DNA of 64,000 nucleotides from Megamerina dolium. Lineage: Eukaryota; Arthropoda; Insecta; Diptera; Megamerinidae. Position numbers and translations under genes: made by a program. The stretch spans positions 12,362,609 to 12,426,608 of the forward strand of contig OY978530.1 of NCBI GenBank assembly GCA_963854835.1, given 5' to 3'. Shown here piece after piece: positions 23,919 to 35,956 of the stretch (position 1 is the stretch's first letter; each line of letters opens with the position of its first letter). The notes under the pieces were generated by a model, which made no database searches, had not been told where the DNA came from, and saw only the letters and a list, made by a program, of their open reading frames with translations.

Positions 23919-25480
23919 GACGACAACGATTTATATGATAAATATGTTTTACTAATGTAAGGGTTTTCAATTTAATTAATTTTTTTAATTCAATGGTTCC
24001 ACAAACAATTAGCATATAAAAATGTTCCCAACAGTATATGCAACTTACTGAAGAGAAAACCGACATCAAAGCCAACTGCACAATTAATGAGAATATGAAC
24101 CCGAAGTTGCTACCAACACACATGTACGTTCAAATTTTAAAATACATGCAGTTAAGATAGAAAGTGGCGACAATGAATGCAACTGCACAACGTTTGATAA
24201 TAATACAGTAAATTAGATATGAGCTCAACTAAAAATTCGTTCGTTCTTTTGAGAACTTGTTACCAGTGCAAATTGAATAAATGCATTTTCAGTGTTTTTT
24301 CAACTGTTACCATATATATAGAAAATGTCTGTAGTCCATATCTTTAATTGTTTAGCATAAACTTGTGAAATGTTCGAACAAAATTTCTTGATTTAGTAAA
24401 AGTGGCCTTGCATCTTAACTAACGGTGCACCAATTACTTTTCAACACGGTCTTTAACATTTTAGCTGTAAATCAATGAAATAACGCTATCTCAAATTTTA
24501 GATTTTTCACTGATATACATTTTATTAACCACAAGCTATTGTATACTGATTCTATTATTTACAATACCTGATGCATTCTTTATACTTTCATTTTCGTTAC
24601 AGTTTTCCTTCTATGTACGCAGTAGATAATTCTTCTGATAGTCTTGAAGTTAGTCTTCGCTTGCTGCTCTTAATGTTTAATCCTCGCGATGCTCTTCTTC
24701 GCCTATAATTTGTTGGATAAAACACTTACGTTCACTTTCTTATTACGATATGAACCCCCGATATTACGAATATATGTTAACACTTTTTAAATAATTAGAC
24801 TTTAACAAAAAAAAAAATAAAAGAGAAACTTTTCTTTTAAGTCCCTGCTCGTAATAAGATACTAATAAAGATATAGAACTTCAATGATAAACTTATGTAT
24901 AGGTAGTATATGTTCGTATATATCTAAATGAAACTCATCTGGCCAAACACCCGTATTGTAAGATAAAATTGCGAATGTATTGAGTAATTTCGATCGCAAA
25001 TTTGAACTTTGATATTGAGCTCTGGCTTATATGGGCGTTAGCGATAAACAAATTTCGGTTTATTATATTCACAAAAATAGGCTCTATACGAAAAACATTT
25101 TTTCCCTTTAAGTGGGCCATTCTGCATTTATGCCAGTTGCGACTCCAAAAAATTGTTCAAGACCCACTAGTTATCAACCAATAACCTTAATAGGAATATA
25201 AAATCATTCAGTACGAATATTTCGAAATCGTTGTAAAAACTATGCAACTCCAACAAAATCCAATCAACATCCATATTCCTGAATATAAACATTAGCGCCG
25301 GGCCGAAGGCCAGCTACGCAAAGTAGACTTTATTCCTAAAATACTGTTAGTCGTGAAGCCGACATCATAGAAAGCTTAACGGAAGTTTGGCTATTTATTC
25401 TGTCAATCCTTCTATTTGCAAAAGGATCCCAAATATAACATATTTATCCCGAAATAATTCGAGAGAGAATACAACATAGT
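23919..25480. other. Long region without recognised gene
   Basis: AT-rich; short open frames on both strands have no recognisable domain. The one structure noted is a Helitron-like GC-rich hairpin at 25293-25325. Confidence 0.4.
25293..25325 (-). other. Helitron-like terminal hairpin relic
   Basis: ttagcgccgggccgaaggcc then agctacgcaaagtag resembles the end of the Helitron at 18742 (ctagcgttacccggcgcgct then tcgctacgcaaaa). tagc and gcta form a stem around a GC-rich loop. No helicase lies next to it, so it would be an end fragment or non-autonomous relic. Confidence 0.4.
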
Positions 25481-25491
25481 ATTCTTGAAAC
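25481..25491 (+). repeat. Left target duplication of the RTE-like LINE C2
   Basis: attcttgaaac, repeated exactly at 31110-31120. Confidence 0.8.
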
Positions 25492-25653
25492 GCAATCCTC
25501 TTTGAACTCATTACAAGTCAACTCACTGGTTGTCATATAGTTTGTTCTGAGCGCTATGTGATGATACCTTTATTTGTTAATGAGTGGTAGTCATGTAGCT
25601 TGCTCTTCTTACTGATTGCGCCTTCATTATTAATGGGTGCCCTCCACCATGGG

Positions 25654-26938
25654 GTCCCTTTATAGGGAGGGTGCCTTAATCCAGCTGGTTGATGTCCTCG
25701 AGAAATACAGAGCTGACATCACCGCTCTCCAGGAAATGCGATGGACGAGACAGGGCTGCTCCAAAAGAGCGTCCTGTGATATATACTACAGTTGCCATGC
25801 TGAAAGGCAAGAATTAGGACGTGGATTTTTGGTCAGCAAGAAACTACGACATCTTGTCTCAGAGTTCACGCCTGTGAACGAACGGCTGGCCACAATCCGC
25901 ATCAGGGCAAAATTCTTTAACATCAGCCTTACATGTGCCCACGCTCCGACGGATGAGAAGGACAAATGTGACCAAGGAGAGCTTCTTTCAGCGCCACGAA
26001 GAAGCTCTCGACCGCTGCCCCTGCCACGATATCAAAATCGTGATTGGCTACTTTAATGCCAGGGTGGGCAAAAAAGAAACCTTTGATCCAACTGTAGGAA
26101 AATTCAGCCTCCACCAGAACACCTCTGATAACGGAATGAGGCTAATCGACTTCGTCGCAGCACGAAACATGGTAATTAGTGGTACCAGATTCCCACATTT
26201 TGACATCCACAAAGCGACATGGCTGTATCCAGATCAACGAACAAGAAATCAAATTGATCATGTGGTGATGGACGGAAGGCATGCTTCCAGTGTGATGGAC
26301 GTGAAATTGATCCGTGGTGCCAACATCGACTCAGATCACTACCTTGTTGCAGCTAAGGTGCGCACACGTTTATGTGTCGCAAATAACAAGAGAAGTCCTA
26401 AACAGAGAAAGCTCGACATCAGTAAGCTGCGATCACCAGAGACAGCAGTGTTCTCTGTTCCCTACATAAAAAAGGAGACCCCACAATTTGCGCTAACTGG
26501 ACTTTGTCTATCTTGAAACCAGCATTTCAGCCTGGAGATTTGCGAAGGATCACTCTTGCAAACAGGTGCTACTTTGGGCTAAGTAAGCAATTGAGAAGTC
26601 GAGCCTTCTCTCGAAGAACGAAAACTACACTCTACAAGTCTCTCATCATGCCTGTCCTAACATATGGCGCTGAAGCCTGGACAACTTCCACCTCGTATGA
26701 GCGAATGCTTGGAGTTTTCGAGAGAAAAGTCCTACGCAAGATCTTTGGACCTATTTGCGTTGGTGGCGAGTACCGAATAAGGTACAACCATGAGCTGTAC
26801 GAGCTGTATGCCGATATTGACATAGTAAAGCGCATCAAAATCCAGCGGCTGCGCTGGCTAGGTCATGTCGAGCGAATGGAAGAACACGCTCCAGATAAGA
26901 AGGTGTTATATTCGGAACCCGCTGGAGGACTACGCTGA
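25654..26938 (+). pseudogene. RTE-like LINE protein, endonuclease joined to C-terminal region
   Basis: Starts with QLVDVLEKYRADITALQEMR, the N-terminal strand-loop of the APE-type endonuclease, and continues with GFLVSKKLRHLVSEFTPVNE. After a frameshift near 25950-26040 come IVIGYFNARVGKKETFDP (endonuclease, normally GDFNARVG), RTRNQIDHVVMDGR and NIDSDHYLVAAKVRTRL. At about 26520 the frame jumps to RRITLANRCYFGLSKQLRSR, LIMPVLTYGAEAW and VLRKIFGPICVGGEYRIRYN, which lie after the reverse transcriptase in intact relatives. The whole catalytic RT is therefore deleted. The last residues are completed beyond the nested LINE, at 30957-31060. Confidence 0.85.
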
Positions 26939-26951
26939 AGAGGAAGACCTA
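26939..26951 (+). repeat. Left target duplication of the LOA-like LINE
   Basis: agaggaagaccta, exactly repeated at 30944-30956; joining the two flanks restores the RTE coding sequence seen in the other copies. Confidence 0.9.
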
Positions 26952-29900
26952 TATATAAATTTAGGGATTAGCCGAATCAGACCACTTATATGGGTCCCTT
27001 TTCGTCCCTCAAATCGTGTGTTAATTATTTGTTCGGTTGCAGAATTCTTCTACTTCCTTCCTCATAATAACATCAGGCGTTATTTCAAGCATCTCTTTGT
27101 GGGGTATGTTCCACATTTCGAGTTCATCAATAAATTGGCGACCCAGTGTGGACATCCTCCTGCTTGCCAATGCAGGACACTGGCACACTATGTGCGCCGC
27201 TGTCTCTGCCTCTTCCATGCATAATCTGCAAATATCAGCATCCTCCCCATCAACAAGACCCATCTTGCTGAGGTGGTACCTGAAATTGCCATGCCCAGTT
27301 ATTAATGCAGTCAACCAGCTTAGAGTCATTCGTCCTAGACTGAGAGCCCTCCCCGATTCACTGCCCTTTGATAGCCTCAACGAAGCCTTTGCCTGTCTAC
27401 AAGTAGATAAGTTCTCCCATCTCGTGAGATGAAGTTTCTTTATCCACTCTTCGACCTTTGCCTTCACCGTTCCGCTGCTGAGAGCAACTACTGGTTCCGG
27501 TCCATGAAATTCAGCTTCAGATCCTTGTCTAGCCAAGGAGTCTGCAGCTTCATTCTGTTCTATACCAATGTGTCCCTTCACCCACATAAGAGTAATCGCA
27601 TTACTACGAGCACACCCATTAAGTTTCTGAACACATTCGAGCGCCAACTTTGAAGATACCGTAGGTTGTTGCAGCCGCCTGACCACCGCCTGGTTATCGA
27701 ATGCTAGCAAGATTTTCTTACCTTGCACCTTTCCATCCAGTAGATGGTCCAGCGCATGCATTAGACCTAGCATTTCTGCTTGGTATACCGATACGTATCT
27801 TCCCAGATTCAGAGTGCATGCCAGTCCCAACTCTTTAGAGAAGATTCCAGCACCCGCTCTGCCATCCATTAATGAACCATCTGTAAAAATACTGATGTCA
27901 TTTTGCTCACATACATCATGTGTGAGGCCGTCTTCAATGAGTGTTCTGTGTGACTTTTCAGTCATCTTCAGCCTACCCATTCCCTCCATTGGCATCTGCG
28001 CCTCCTTTACACTGCTATATAGCAGTGACAGGATGCCCCTGTGCCCCCTCTCTGTGCCGAATCCATACCAATTATTGGTTGTCTTCAGACGTAATGCTGT
28101 TAATGCCGCTGACTTCATAGTATGCAAGTCCAACGGCAGCAGCCCGAGAAAGACTTCCAATGCTTCTACCGGGGTCGTCCGGATAGCTCCGGTAATCCCA
28201 ATACAAGCCATTCTTTGTACCCTATCTAACTTGCTTTGCGCGGTCTTTTGGGTGACCTTAGGCCACCAGACCACAGCAGCATATGTTATTAAGGGTCTGA
28301 CCATCGTTGTGTAGATCCAGTGCGCTGCTCTGGGAGTGATTCCCCACATGAGACCGAACACTCTCTTACATTGATGCAATACCCGCTTGCCCTTCTGAAT
28401 CTTGTCATCGACGTGACTATTCCAAGTCAGCTTGTTATCCAGGATGACACCTAGATACTTTACTTCCTTGGATACGTTGATGTTCGATCCAAAAAGCCTA
28501 AGAGGGTCTATTGTTAGTCCAGTCCTCCTTTTAGTAAAGAGTACTGTTTCCGACTTACTAGCATTTACAGAGAGACCTTGTTCCGTGCACCATCCTTCAA
28601 CCATTTTGAGTGCACCTCTCATGGTATCATAAATAGTGTCCAGGAACTTACCGCTCACCGTTACCGCTATGTCATCTGCATACCCGACGGTGTGTATGCC
28701 TTTTGAGTCCAGAAGCTGAAGTAGGGAATCGACCGTGATGTTCCAAAGGATGGGCGATAATACTCCCCCCTGTGGACACCCTTTGACTACCCTACCTCTG
28801 AGTCTGTAACTCCCATTTTGAAAGTTTATTGCCCTTTTCCTCAGCATGCTGTCCACCCACCTTATAATGGTTGGGCTGACTTCACGAGAAGCAAGGGCCA
28901 TCCTTAGCTTATCGAAACCAATCTTATCGAAGGCACCTTCTATATCCATAAAAGTAGACATAGATATCCCTCCACAAGACAGTTCGCTCTCCGCTACGCG
29001 AACGAGTTCGTGCAGGGCCGTTTCAGTAGATTTGCCAGCTCTGTACGCGTGCTGCTTAGTGGTTTTGTCAGGAGCGTTATCCTTTCGATGTAGTCCGCCA
29101 GTACTCCTTCCATACATTTAAGCAGAAAGGAGGTCAAGCTAACCGGCCGGAAAGATTTAGCCTCTGAGTAGTCCCTTTTTCCCGGCTTTGGAAGAAAGAC
29201 AACCTTAGTCTCTCTCCATTGAGTCGGGATATATCCTGTAGCCAGGCAAGTAATAAATATTCCCAGAAGCCTGTCTACCAGAGCTTCTGCTCCCCACTGA
29301 AGTAGGGCTGGAAATATCCCATCTGTACCCGCTGTTTTGAATGGAGAGAAACGCTTAATGGCGTTTATCACTCCATCTCTGGTGACTATCCTTTCAGCTT
29401 CCAATCTTTCATTCCTGTTTGCACCCTTGCGGGTGGCTTCCCAAGGATCTTCCGATCTAAAGCTTCCTGGAAAATGCACCTCCATCAGGTATTTCAGTGA
29501 CTCTCCGATTGTATCTGTAAAGGATCCATTCGTTTTGCGAATTAATCCCAACTTTGACACCGGGTCCTTTGATATGATCCTCTGTAATCTACATACATCG
29601 GTCATATCTTGCATATTTGAGCAAAATTCCCTCCACGTTTTCCTTTTACGGTTGCGTAGAGTCTTCTTCAGCTCCCTTTTCTTTGACTTGTAGTCGTCCC
29701 ATGCGTTGGGGTCCCCTCTCATGTGACGATTAAAAGCCTTCCTTGTCTCCTTTTTCATGGATTCCAGTTCCCCATTCCACCATGGAGTGGGATCTCCTTC
29801 GTCCACTACCGTCAGAGGACATGAAGCTTCAAATGCTTTGATCATGGCTGAGCTGATAGCTCTCACCTGATACTCAACATCTGCAGTTGTTCTAGGTCTC

Positions 29901-30943
29901 TTAAACCTCCTTGGCAATAATTCCTCAAGAACTTCGCAGTACCTTGTACAATCCGTTCGTTTCGGTATCCTTACCATTCTACAGTCGTTCCTATGTCTTT
30001 TATCGGACGTAATCCCAAACTGAATGGCCCTGTGGTCCGACATGGTTAGTCTATCCACAACCCTCCACTCCAAAATCCTATCCAACATTTTGACATTCGT
30101 CAGAGTAACATCAATAACCTCGCAACGACGTGCGTCGACAAAGGTCGGTTCTGTTCCCCTGTTGGCAACTTGTAGACCAAATCTTTCTATAAATTCGAGT
30201 AGACACTCTCCTCTATAGTTTTCATTGCTGCTGCCCCACACAGAACTGTGCGCATTGGCATCGCAGCCTAAGATCAGACCAACCCCCTTACCATCACAGA
30301 ATCTCACTAGAGCTTCCACCTCTCTCGAAGGTGGTTCGTCTGGAGAATCGTATGGAAGGTATGCTGATGCGATCATAAATGATCCCGCACCGTCACCTAT
30401 TCTCACTACTGTGAGATCCGGTGAACACAAGTTAGACATTAGAATCGCACGTATCCCATGTCTAACTAAAATGCATGTCCTCAACTTCCCCTCTGTTTGT
30501 GGATAAAACAAAGTGGTCTTTTGTGCAGATAGGCCTTTGATCCTTCCATGAAGAATCCAGGGCTCCTGAACTAGTGCAATGTCAAGCTCATCCTCATCGA
30601 AGCTCCGCACCATCATTGCTGATGCTGCTTTGCTGTGGTGAATATTGAGTTGACACACATTTAGTGGTTCCTGGCGCGGGACCACCTCCCGCCCTAATGG
30701 CTTCTTCCTTACAGAATCTGCCACTAGCCCCACGCCAGGAGCTGCGTCGCACCCCTCATACTGCATCCTTCTGGAATTTAACGACGGCCTGTTCAAGACC
30801 GCAGTTGAGTCTCCCCCTGCGATCCTGACGGCCTCCGCGTCCTCCTCAGGACACAGCACGGTGAGTACAACACCTGCCCTTTCTGCCTCGCCAAACCCTT
30901 CTGTGCGGATAACACTCCATTTGGAAGTGTCCTTCACACAGAC
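26952..30943 (-). mobile_element. LOA-like LINE inserted in the RTE-like LINE
   Basis: 3992-bp minus-strand element between 13-bp duplications. Its 3' end is at 26952, about 70 bp beyond the stop codon, without a long A tail; its 5' end at 30943 lies inside the coding frame, so the element is 5'-truncated. Endonuclease, reverse transcriptase, RNase H and a C-terminal zinc motif are all present with a single frame error, making this among the best-preserved elements here. The opening NVCQLNIHHSKAA and the RNase H recall the LOA/R1 group; exact clade not proven. Confidence 0.88.
27021..30943 (-). pseudogene. LOA-like LINE ORF2, one frameshift
   Basis: Two long frames, 30976-28994 (the first 11 codons are RTE flank) and 29117-27021, would form one protein of about 1300 residues. 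Endonuclease: NVCQLNIHHSKAASAMM, LDIALVQEPW, LILGCDANAHSSVWGS, CEVIDVTLTN and TMSDHRAIQF. Reverse transcriptase: KTAGTDGIFPALLQWG, KPGKRDYSEAKSFRPVSLT, then after the shift at about 29060 the QHAYRAGKSTETALHEL, CPQGGVLSPILWN and VGYADDIAVTV boxes. RNase H: SIFTDGSLMDGRAGAG, AEMLGLMHAL, LAFDNQAVV, LMWVKGHIGIEQNEAADSLA. Near the end CRLCMEEAETAAHIVCQC is a CCHC-like zinc motif. A one-base change near 29060 separates the two frames. Confidence 0.9.
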
Positions 30944-31109
30944 AGAGGAAGACCTAACCACCGGTGGAAAGACCAAATACTGAAGAACCTGACGGGGCTT
31001 AGAATTTCTAACTGGCGCCAGCTAGCGAAGAACAGAGATGGCTGGCGAACCATATTATATTCGGCCTAAATCGATATTCGGTTGTTATGGCCACATAAGT
31101 AAGTAAGTA

Positions 31110-31120
31110 ATTCTTGAAAC
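31110..31120 (+). repeat. Right target duplication of the RTE-like LINE C2
   Basis: attcttgaaac, as at 25481-25491. Confidence 0.8.
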
Positions 31121-31720
31121 TCTCATTGTCCAAAACACCATTTCGTATGGACTCTTACAGGACCCATTAGAACTGTTAAAAACCCATCCAGAGTATTTTC
31201 GTGTTTTAATAAATTGTCATTAGGTGAATAACTTTTACGGGGTAGGCTGCTCAGTGGCAGTGATAGTGTTAGGCTTGACGAATTGTTCTAGCTGTCCTTG
31301 AAAATTCTTCCAGTCAGTGAGAGTATTCACCAACCTTGGTATACTTTGATTCTGTGTTACTTCTTGCGATATTACTGTTTGGACCGGCGAGTGGTCAGAG
31401 CTCATATCAAAACCTTTTGCGACTGATAAATGAGTTTTAGGAAGCGCGTTGCATGGCTTTGTACAACTCTCATCCTTTTGTCGTGATTAGCCTTGAGCCA
31501 GATGAGGTATGTTTTGGGTTGACTTAAAAGAGCCAAGTAATCTTCAATTGATGTCTAGGTGGACTATACAAGCAATTTGCGTCAGTTAAAAGTTTCAACA
31601 GTAATGAATGCGGCTTGAAAGTCGTTTGTGCTGATTTGTTCATCTAAGTGATGTTTTATTGTATTTTTGATTATAACAGCGCTGCCGCCCTTTGTGCAGT
31701 TGTCGGGATGTATAGTATTT
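31121..31720 (-). pseudogene. Old Jockey-like LINE endonuclease relic
   Basis: On the minus strand from 31715 the frame reads HPDNCTKGGSAVIIKNTIKH followed by HLDEQISTNDFQAAFI, a match in pattern to the Jockey-group endonuclease (compare NHPHGKARGGTAILIKSRIK in family J). Further left AKGFDMSSDHSPVQTVI carries the SDHSP box, then LVNTLTDWKNFQGQLEQF. Several stops and shifts separate these. It lies directly right of the RTE copy and is likely part of the original target. Confidence 0.6.
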
Positions 31721-31923
31721 TAAAAAGTGTAGTTTTGAGGTACAATACAAATACGAAATAAAAGGAAAACTTATAAATTATAATAACAATTCGCTTTTAA
31801 TTTTAATATGCGTATAAACGTGTAATGTATATAATTTCAATGTTTACTAACGTGTAATGTATATAATTTCAACACTTTTTTTTATGTATATTTCAACTTT
31901 TTATTTTGTTGCATGTTTTAGTT
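31721..31923. other. AT-rich spacer
   Basis: The string cgtgtaatgtatataatttcaa is present twice (about 31818 and 31851), a short tandem duplication; nothing else seen. Confidence 0.5.
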
Positions 31924-32283
31924 GGGTGCCGTAGCTCAGTGGTTAGTATGTTGGCTTTCTGATCTGTAGGTCGTGGTTTAATCCCCGGCTGATGCATAAC
32001 AAATTTAATATCGAAAAGATTTTTCTTTCGAAAGGTTCCCATAAATCGGCAAGTAATTGGCAATATTTCTGGCAGTAACAATTTGCCATGGAAAAGCTTC
32101 TAAAAGAACTCTGTGTCAAAGCTCAGAAAAAGTGATGTCATAAGGGTTCTGCCGTTCAGAACCGGATAAAATATTTTGGTCCCTTCCAACACTGTATAAA
32201 TTTTAACACGCACAACAGTAATGGAAGAGAAGCTAGGCTAATGAGCCCTTTGACGCTTTAAGTGCCACATATTTATTTATTTT
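31924..32283 (+). repeat. Complete copy of the tRNA-derived SINE
   Basis: gggtgccgtagctcagtgg at the start holds the A box, ggtttaatccc the (mutated) B box. Body blocks match the 9112 copy throughout and the end is agtgccacatatttatttat. Confidence 0.9.
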
Positions 32284-32590
32284 AGGTTTAACACAATTGT
32301 AAGTGTTAATTTTTCAAAATGTGAATTTAGTTTGAATTTTTGTTATTTATAGAAATAGGAAAAACAAAAAATGCCGCCATGAAAAAGCTACGATCGTCCT
32401 TGTCGAAACTTCAAGTAAGGTAAGAATCACCATGAAAAAATATGATCGAGTCTAATCGCAGCACCATCGGACGGCAGACCAAGCGATGCGCTGCGAAACA
32501 GTTCACAGGGTGGCCAAACATCCCGGCCTCCTTTCACGAGTACAATATTAAAGGTCTTTGGGAGCCCGTCCATAGTCCTCACTGCCATCG
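32284..32590. other. Unassigned spacer
   Basis: The right part is GC-richer than its surroundings and may be decayed BEL coding sequence on the minus strand, but no motif could be confirmed. Confidence 0.35.
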
Positions 32591-32880
32591 TCAAAAAATC
32601 GCGGGTTTGTCATCCTCTTGTTCGTAAACCGGCGCCTGTTGTTCTAATGGTGCGGCTTCACAGTTCAACACCGCGTCGCTCTTTGGGTTTACCAACCTTT
32701 TTTGCTTCCCCTTTGGAGACATCTGCGGTTGATACTGGGCTTGGATTTCTTGTTGTGAACGTCGTGTTGTGTCTGCTGATGCGTCGACGTGTAGCAGCAT
32801 ATAGTGGGCTAGTCCACACTTTTTGCAACTGCTTAGTGAGTCACACTCTGCAGTCTTATTGGATCTCGCCAAGCAAGTGA
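32591..32880 (-). pseudogene. BEL/Pao gag zinc-knuckle fragment
   Basis: A minus-strand frame of 93 codons starts AECDSLSSCKKCGLAHYMLL followed by HVD. The C-x2-C ... H-x3-LLH arrangement is that of the second zinc motif of BEL/Pao gag proteins. The rest is Gln-rich linker. Pol of a BEL element lies to its right on the same strand, which is the wrong order for one intact element, so the piece is rearranged or from another copy. Confidence 0.55.
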
Positions 32881-32986
32881 TGGATGATGTTGATCGCTGT
32901 GAAGAACTAAAAAATAATACGACGAATTCTCCTACTTGAAGTTCATTTCAATGGGTGTTTCGATTTGTACTTTTTATTTAGATCCT

Positions 32987-34240
32987 TCAGGTGCTCTTCT
33001 TTCCATCGACAGCTGAATTGGTGATGTAACACCTTAAGTTTTTCCCAACGGTTAACCAGAGAGAGATTTTCTGCGATAGGTTTTGGTGGTGCCATAAGAG
33101 GTGCACCACGAAGAAAATGACCGCTTCGTTACAGCATTGGTGTAGAAATCGAAATGACGCTGTATTAAATCTCGGAATCCATCGAATTCCGAGAGTTTTC
33201 ATGGAACTCGAACCGTCAAACCGTAAGAAATTATAATCTAATAGTTCGTTTTCAGAGATTTCTTCGAGTATTTTACGGTTATTTGTACTAATTTTCTTGA
33301 GTGAAATTCCTGCGGAATCGAGGATTTGAATAACCTCCTCTAATGCTTCACATGCGGACTGGATGTCATGTCGGAGGACATTTGCCGCAATCGGATAATC
33401 CTGCTCCCAATCGTTAGCCAACTGATGGAACGTTCTGATGGCCAAGTAAGGAGCACAATTTATACCAAAGGTTACGGATTTTAATTTGAAATCCTGAACT
33501 GAGGCATCAGGTGATATTCGAAATACATTTTTTAGAAGTCGTGATCGTCTTCGTGAAGAATAATCTGTCGGTACATTTTCTGCACATCTCCATTGAAAAC
33601 AAAACGATATAAACGCCATTGACGAATGAGAGGCATTAGATCTGGTTGAAGAGTAGGACCAGTATAGATAACATCGATTAATGAGTTTCCAGAAATTGAC
33701 GTTTTCGACGCGTTGAACATAACACGAACGCTGGTAGTAGCTTTTTCTGGTCGAATTACTGCATGATGTGGTAAGTAAAATGAGAAATATTTGCCATCAG
33801 AAGAGAACCCGAATTGGTGATTCCCATATGGCCAAGAGTGAGATACTCTTTAAGAACGTCATCATATACTTGTTTGATGCTCTCGCTTCCCTGGAGATTC
33901 CGTTCCATACTAACAAACTGTTGGAATGCCGCGTTTCGAGATTGGCCCAACGCTAAGGTATGCGAAAAATTTTCCTTGAACGATAACCTACCACATATCT
34001 TCCATATTTATTCCGTGTCGTCGTATTTTTGTAGAGACGCTTACTAAAGTCGTCTTCCAACGACAGTGGAAGGGTTTCAGGAATGTTCTCTTGTTCCCAA
34101 AATTGCTTTAATTGGGAACTGAAATCTTCATTGGAAATTTCATTGACTTGTGTAGAGAATAATGGCACTTTCTCGGGAATCGATCCACTGAGAATCCAGC
34201 CAAATATTGTATTTTTAGCTGTGAGTGTTAGTCACCAATG
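32987..34240 (-). pseudogene. BEL/Pao pol: protease end and reverse transcriptase
   Basis: Minus strand from the right: NTIFGWILSGSI (protease end), FSSQLKQFWEQENIPETLPL, then AAFQQFVSMERNLQGSES and VYDDVLKEYLTLGHMG, all typical of the Pao linker. Next VIYTGPTLQPDLMPLIRQWR and FNGDVQKMYRQIILHEDDHD from the reverse transcriptase, and FKLKSVTFGINCAPYLAIRT then FHQLANDWEQDYPIA. The place where a catalytic YVDD should follow reads NVLRHDIQSACEALEEVIQI, so the active site is missing. Four frames are needed. BEL elements copy their RNA through this enzyme; this one cannot. Confidence 0.82.
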
Positions 34241-34435
34241 AGAGTGGACGTGCTTTGGATCTTTCCTTTAATAGAGGTAAATAAATAATTGATTTCGGTT
34301 TAAAAAATCAAATAAATTGCGAAAAGACGCTAAATACAATCGACCAATTATTTCTGTGTCATTTATTGTGCATACAGATAAGTAAAAAGAAAAAAAAATA
34401 ATAGCATAGTTTGCAAACAGATTTTGTTTATAATA

Positions 34436-35953
34436 ATGCCTGTTAATGTGTGTGTAAATCATAATTTGCAAACACCCGCGCAAACCCCGCCAGTAAGTGC
34501 ATTATCAAAAAAATCAGTTGATACACACTGCACAAGTGAAAGTAACAGTGCAAATCTCTTGCCTGCACATATTCCTCACTCTAACACTACATCAAATTTG
34601 GCAACAACAAACTCATGTCCAATCACATCAAATACGGATAAAAAAATATAATATGTTCTCTCTTGATGTACGATCTCTCTCTATACCATGGAGTGTACAA
34701 TGCTCTTTTACTGCTGTAACACCAACAGCTACGACATCAAAGCAAACAAATAACGGCCTTTCTACTGAAGTGCATGACCCAGTAGTAAAAAAAACTAGTG
34801 CGATGACTACTACAGAACCAGTTGCTCGTCAAACTCGAATTGATCGCTACATTACTGTAGTAAAGCTAAAAAGAAGTCCCCAAATTCAAAACAAATGAAT
34901 TCAACAAAAATCCAGAAGCAGAACACTACCCCTATTAGTTCGGAAAATAGATTCGCACTGCTTTCAAGTGACGAAAGTGACGAAAATATTATCCCCAAGA
35001 AAAATTTGAAACTCCCACCGATTTTCTTAAGAGAACGCAGCTCAGATAAGTTGATTTCCAGAATAACAAGCCTATAGGACCAAAGAATTTCCACGTTGTT
35101 CCTATTCGCAAAGGCCAAATTGAGGAAATGAAAGTGCAAATCTATAGAATTTGATGCTGGAAAAAAGAATTACTACACATATCAGCTAAAAAGTACTAAG
35201 GGCTTAATCGTTGTACTCAAAGGCGTCGAACCCAACGTTGATATTAATGAAATCAAACTTACCCTTCAGGGAGAAGAGTTTCAAGCCAAAACGGTATTCA
35301 ACATTTTCAACAAGAGCAATATACCTCAACCGTTAAATCGCATTGAGCTTAAACCTGAAAAAAACCCTAAAAAAGATGAAGTATATCCCATATATAAAAT
35401 TCAATATTTATTGCATCCCAAAATTACAATCGAAGAACCCCATAAGAGAACTGGACCTCCTCAGTGCAGCAACTGCTAAGGTTATGGACATACTAAGACA
35501 TATTGTACCCTGCCAGCTGTTTGTGTGATTTGTGTAGATCTGTATAAATCAAACATATGCCCAAAGTCTAAAGGCGATGCTAGCATGAAAAAATGCAGCA
35601 ATTGTGGAGGTAATACTTATAGAGGTTGCCCCGTATATACAAGCCTAAAGCTAAATTTCTCCTCTAGTAAACAACCTCTAAAACCAGTTGAGCAAACTCA
35701 GATAACCAAGTCAGAGACAAAATCTTGGTGCACCACAATCCTTCTCCGCAATCCCAAGCAAGAATCAAACTAATTCATACGCTAGTGTTTTAAAACAAAC
35801 CCCACACCAACAAAGCAATATAAATAATGAGCAGAAGCACTCACTGCCCACCCAACAGCTAAGTATCCTTGAACATTTACTTCAAACACTAATCCAAGAA
35901 ATGATGAAAAATCAATTAATATTACTCCAAACATTGCTATCCAGACCATAAAT
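34436..35953 (+). pseudogene. Family J LINE ORF1 (gag-like)
   Basis: RNA-binding protein of a Jockey-type LINE. ATG 34436 begins MPVNVCVNHNLQTP; the low-complexity Ser/Thr/Pro N-terminus is followed, after shifts, by NRFALLSSDESDE and KLPPIFLRE, the standard start of the conserved domain in this group. The C-terminal zinc knuckles are PPQCSNC then GHTKTYC, CVICVDLYKSNIC, and KKCSNCGGNTYRGC at about 35455-35635. At least five frame changes are needed. The tail contains the Gln/Asn-rich stretch seen intact in J4 (59164-58742). Confidence 0.75.
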
Positions 35954-35956
35954 ACC

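Larger units (their letters stand above)
25492..31109 (+). mobile_element. RTE-like LINE copy C2 with a nested LOA-like LINE
   Basis: Plus-strand element bounded by the 11-bp duplication attcttgaaac (25481-25491, 31110-31120) and ending in a short TAAG tail (ataagtaagtaagta). Its own sequence is 25492-26951 and 30957-31109; the middle is a later LINE. Its 5' untranslated region (about 25510-25650) matches the 5' end of copy C3 (44227 downward). The coding part lacks the reverse-transcriptase core, so a deletion fused the endonuclease to the C-terminal region before or after insertion. Confidence 0.85.

Noticed and set aside
27037..28314. Plus-strand frames of 90-166 codons opposite the LOA-like LINE
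   Set aside because: They are antisense shadows of a well-supported minus-strand protein and show no domain.
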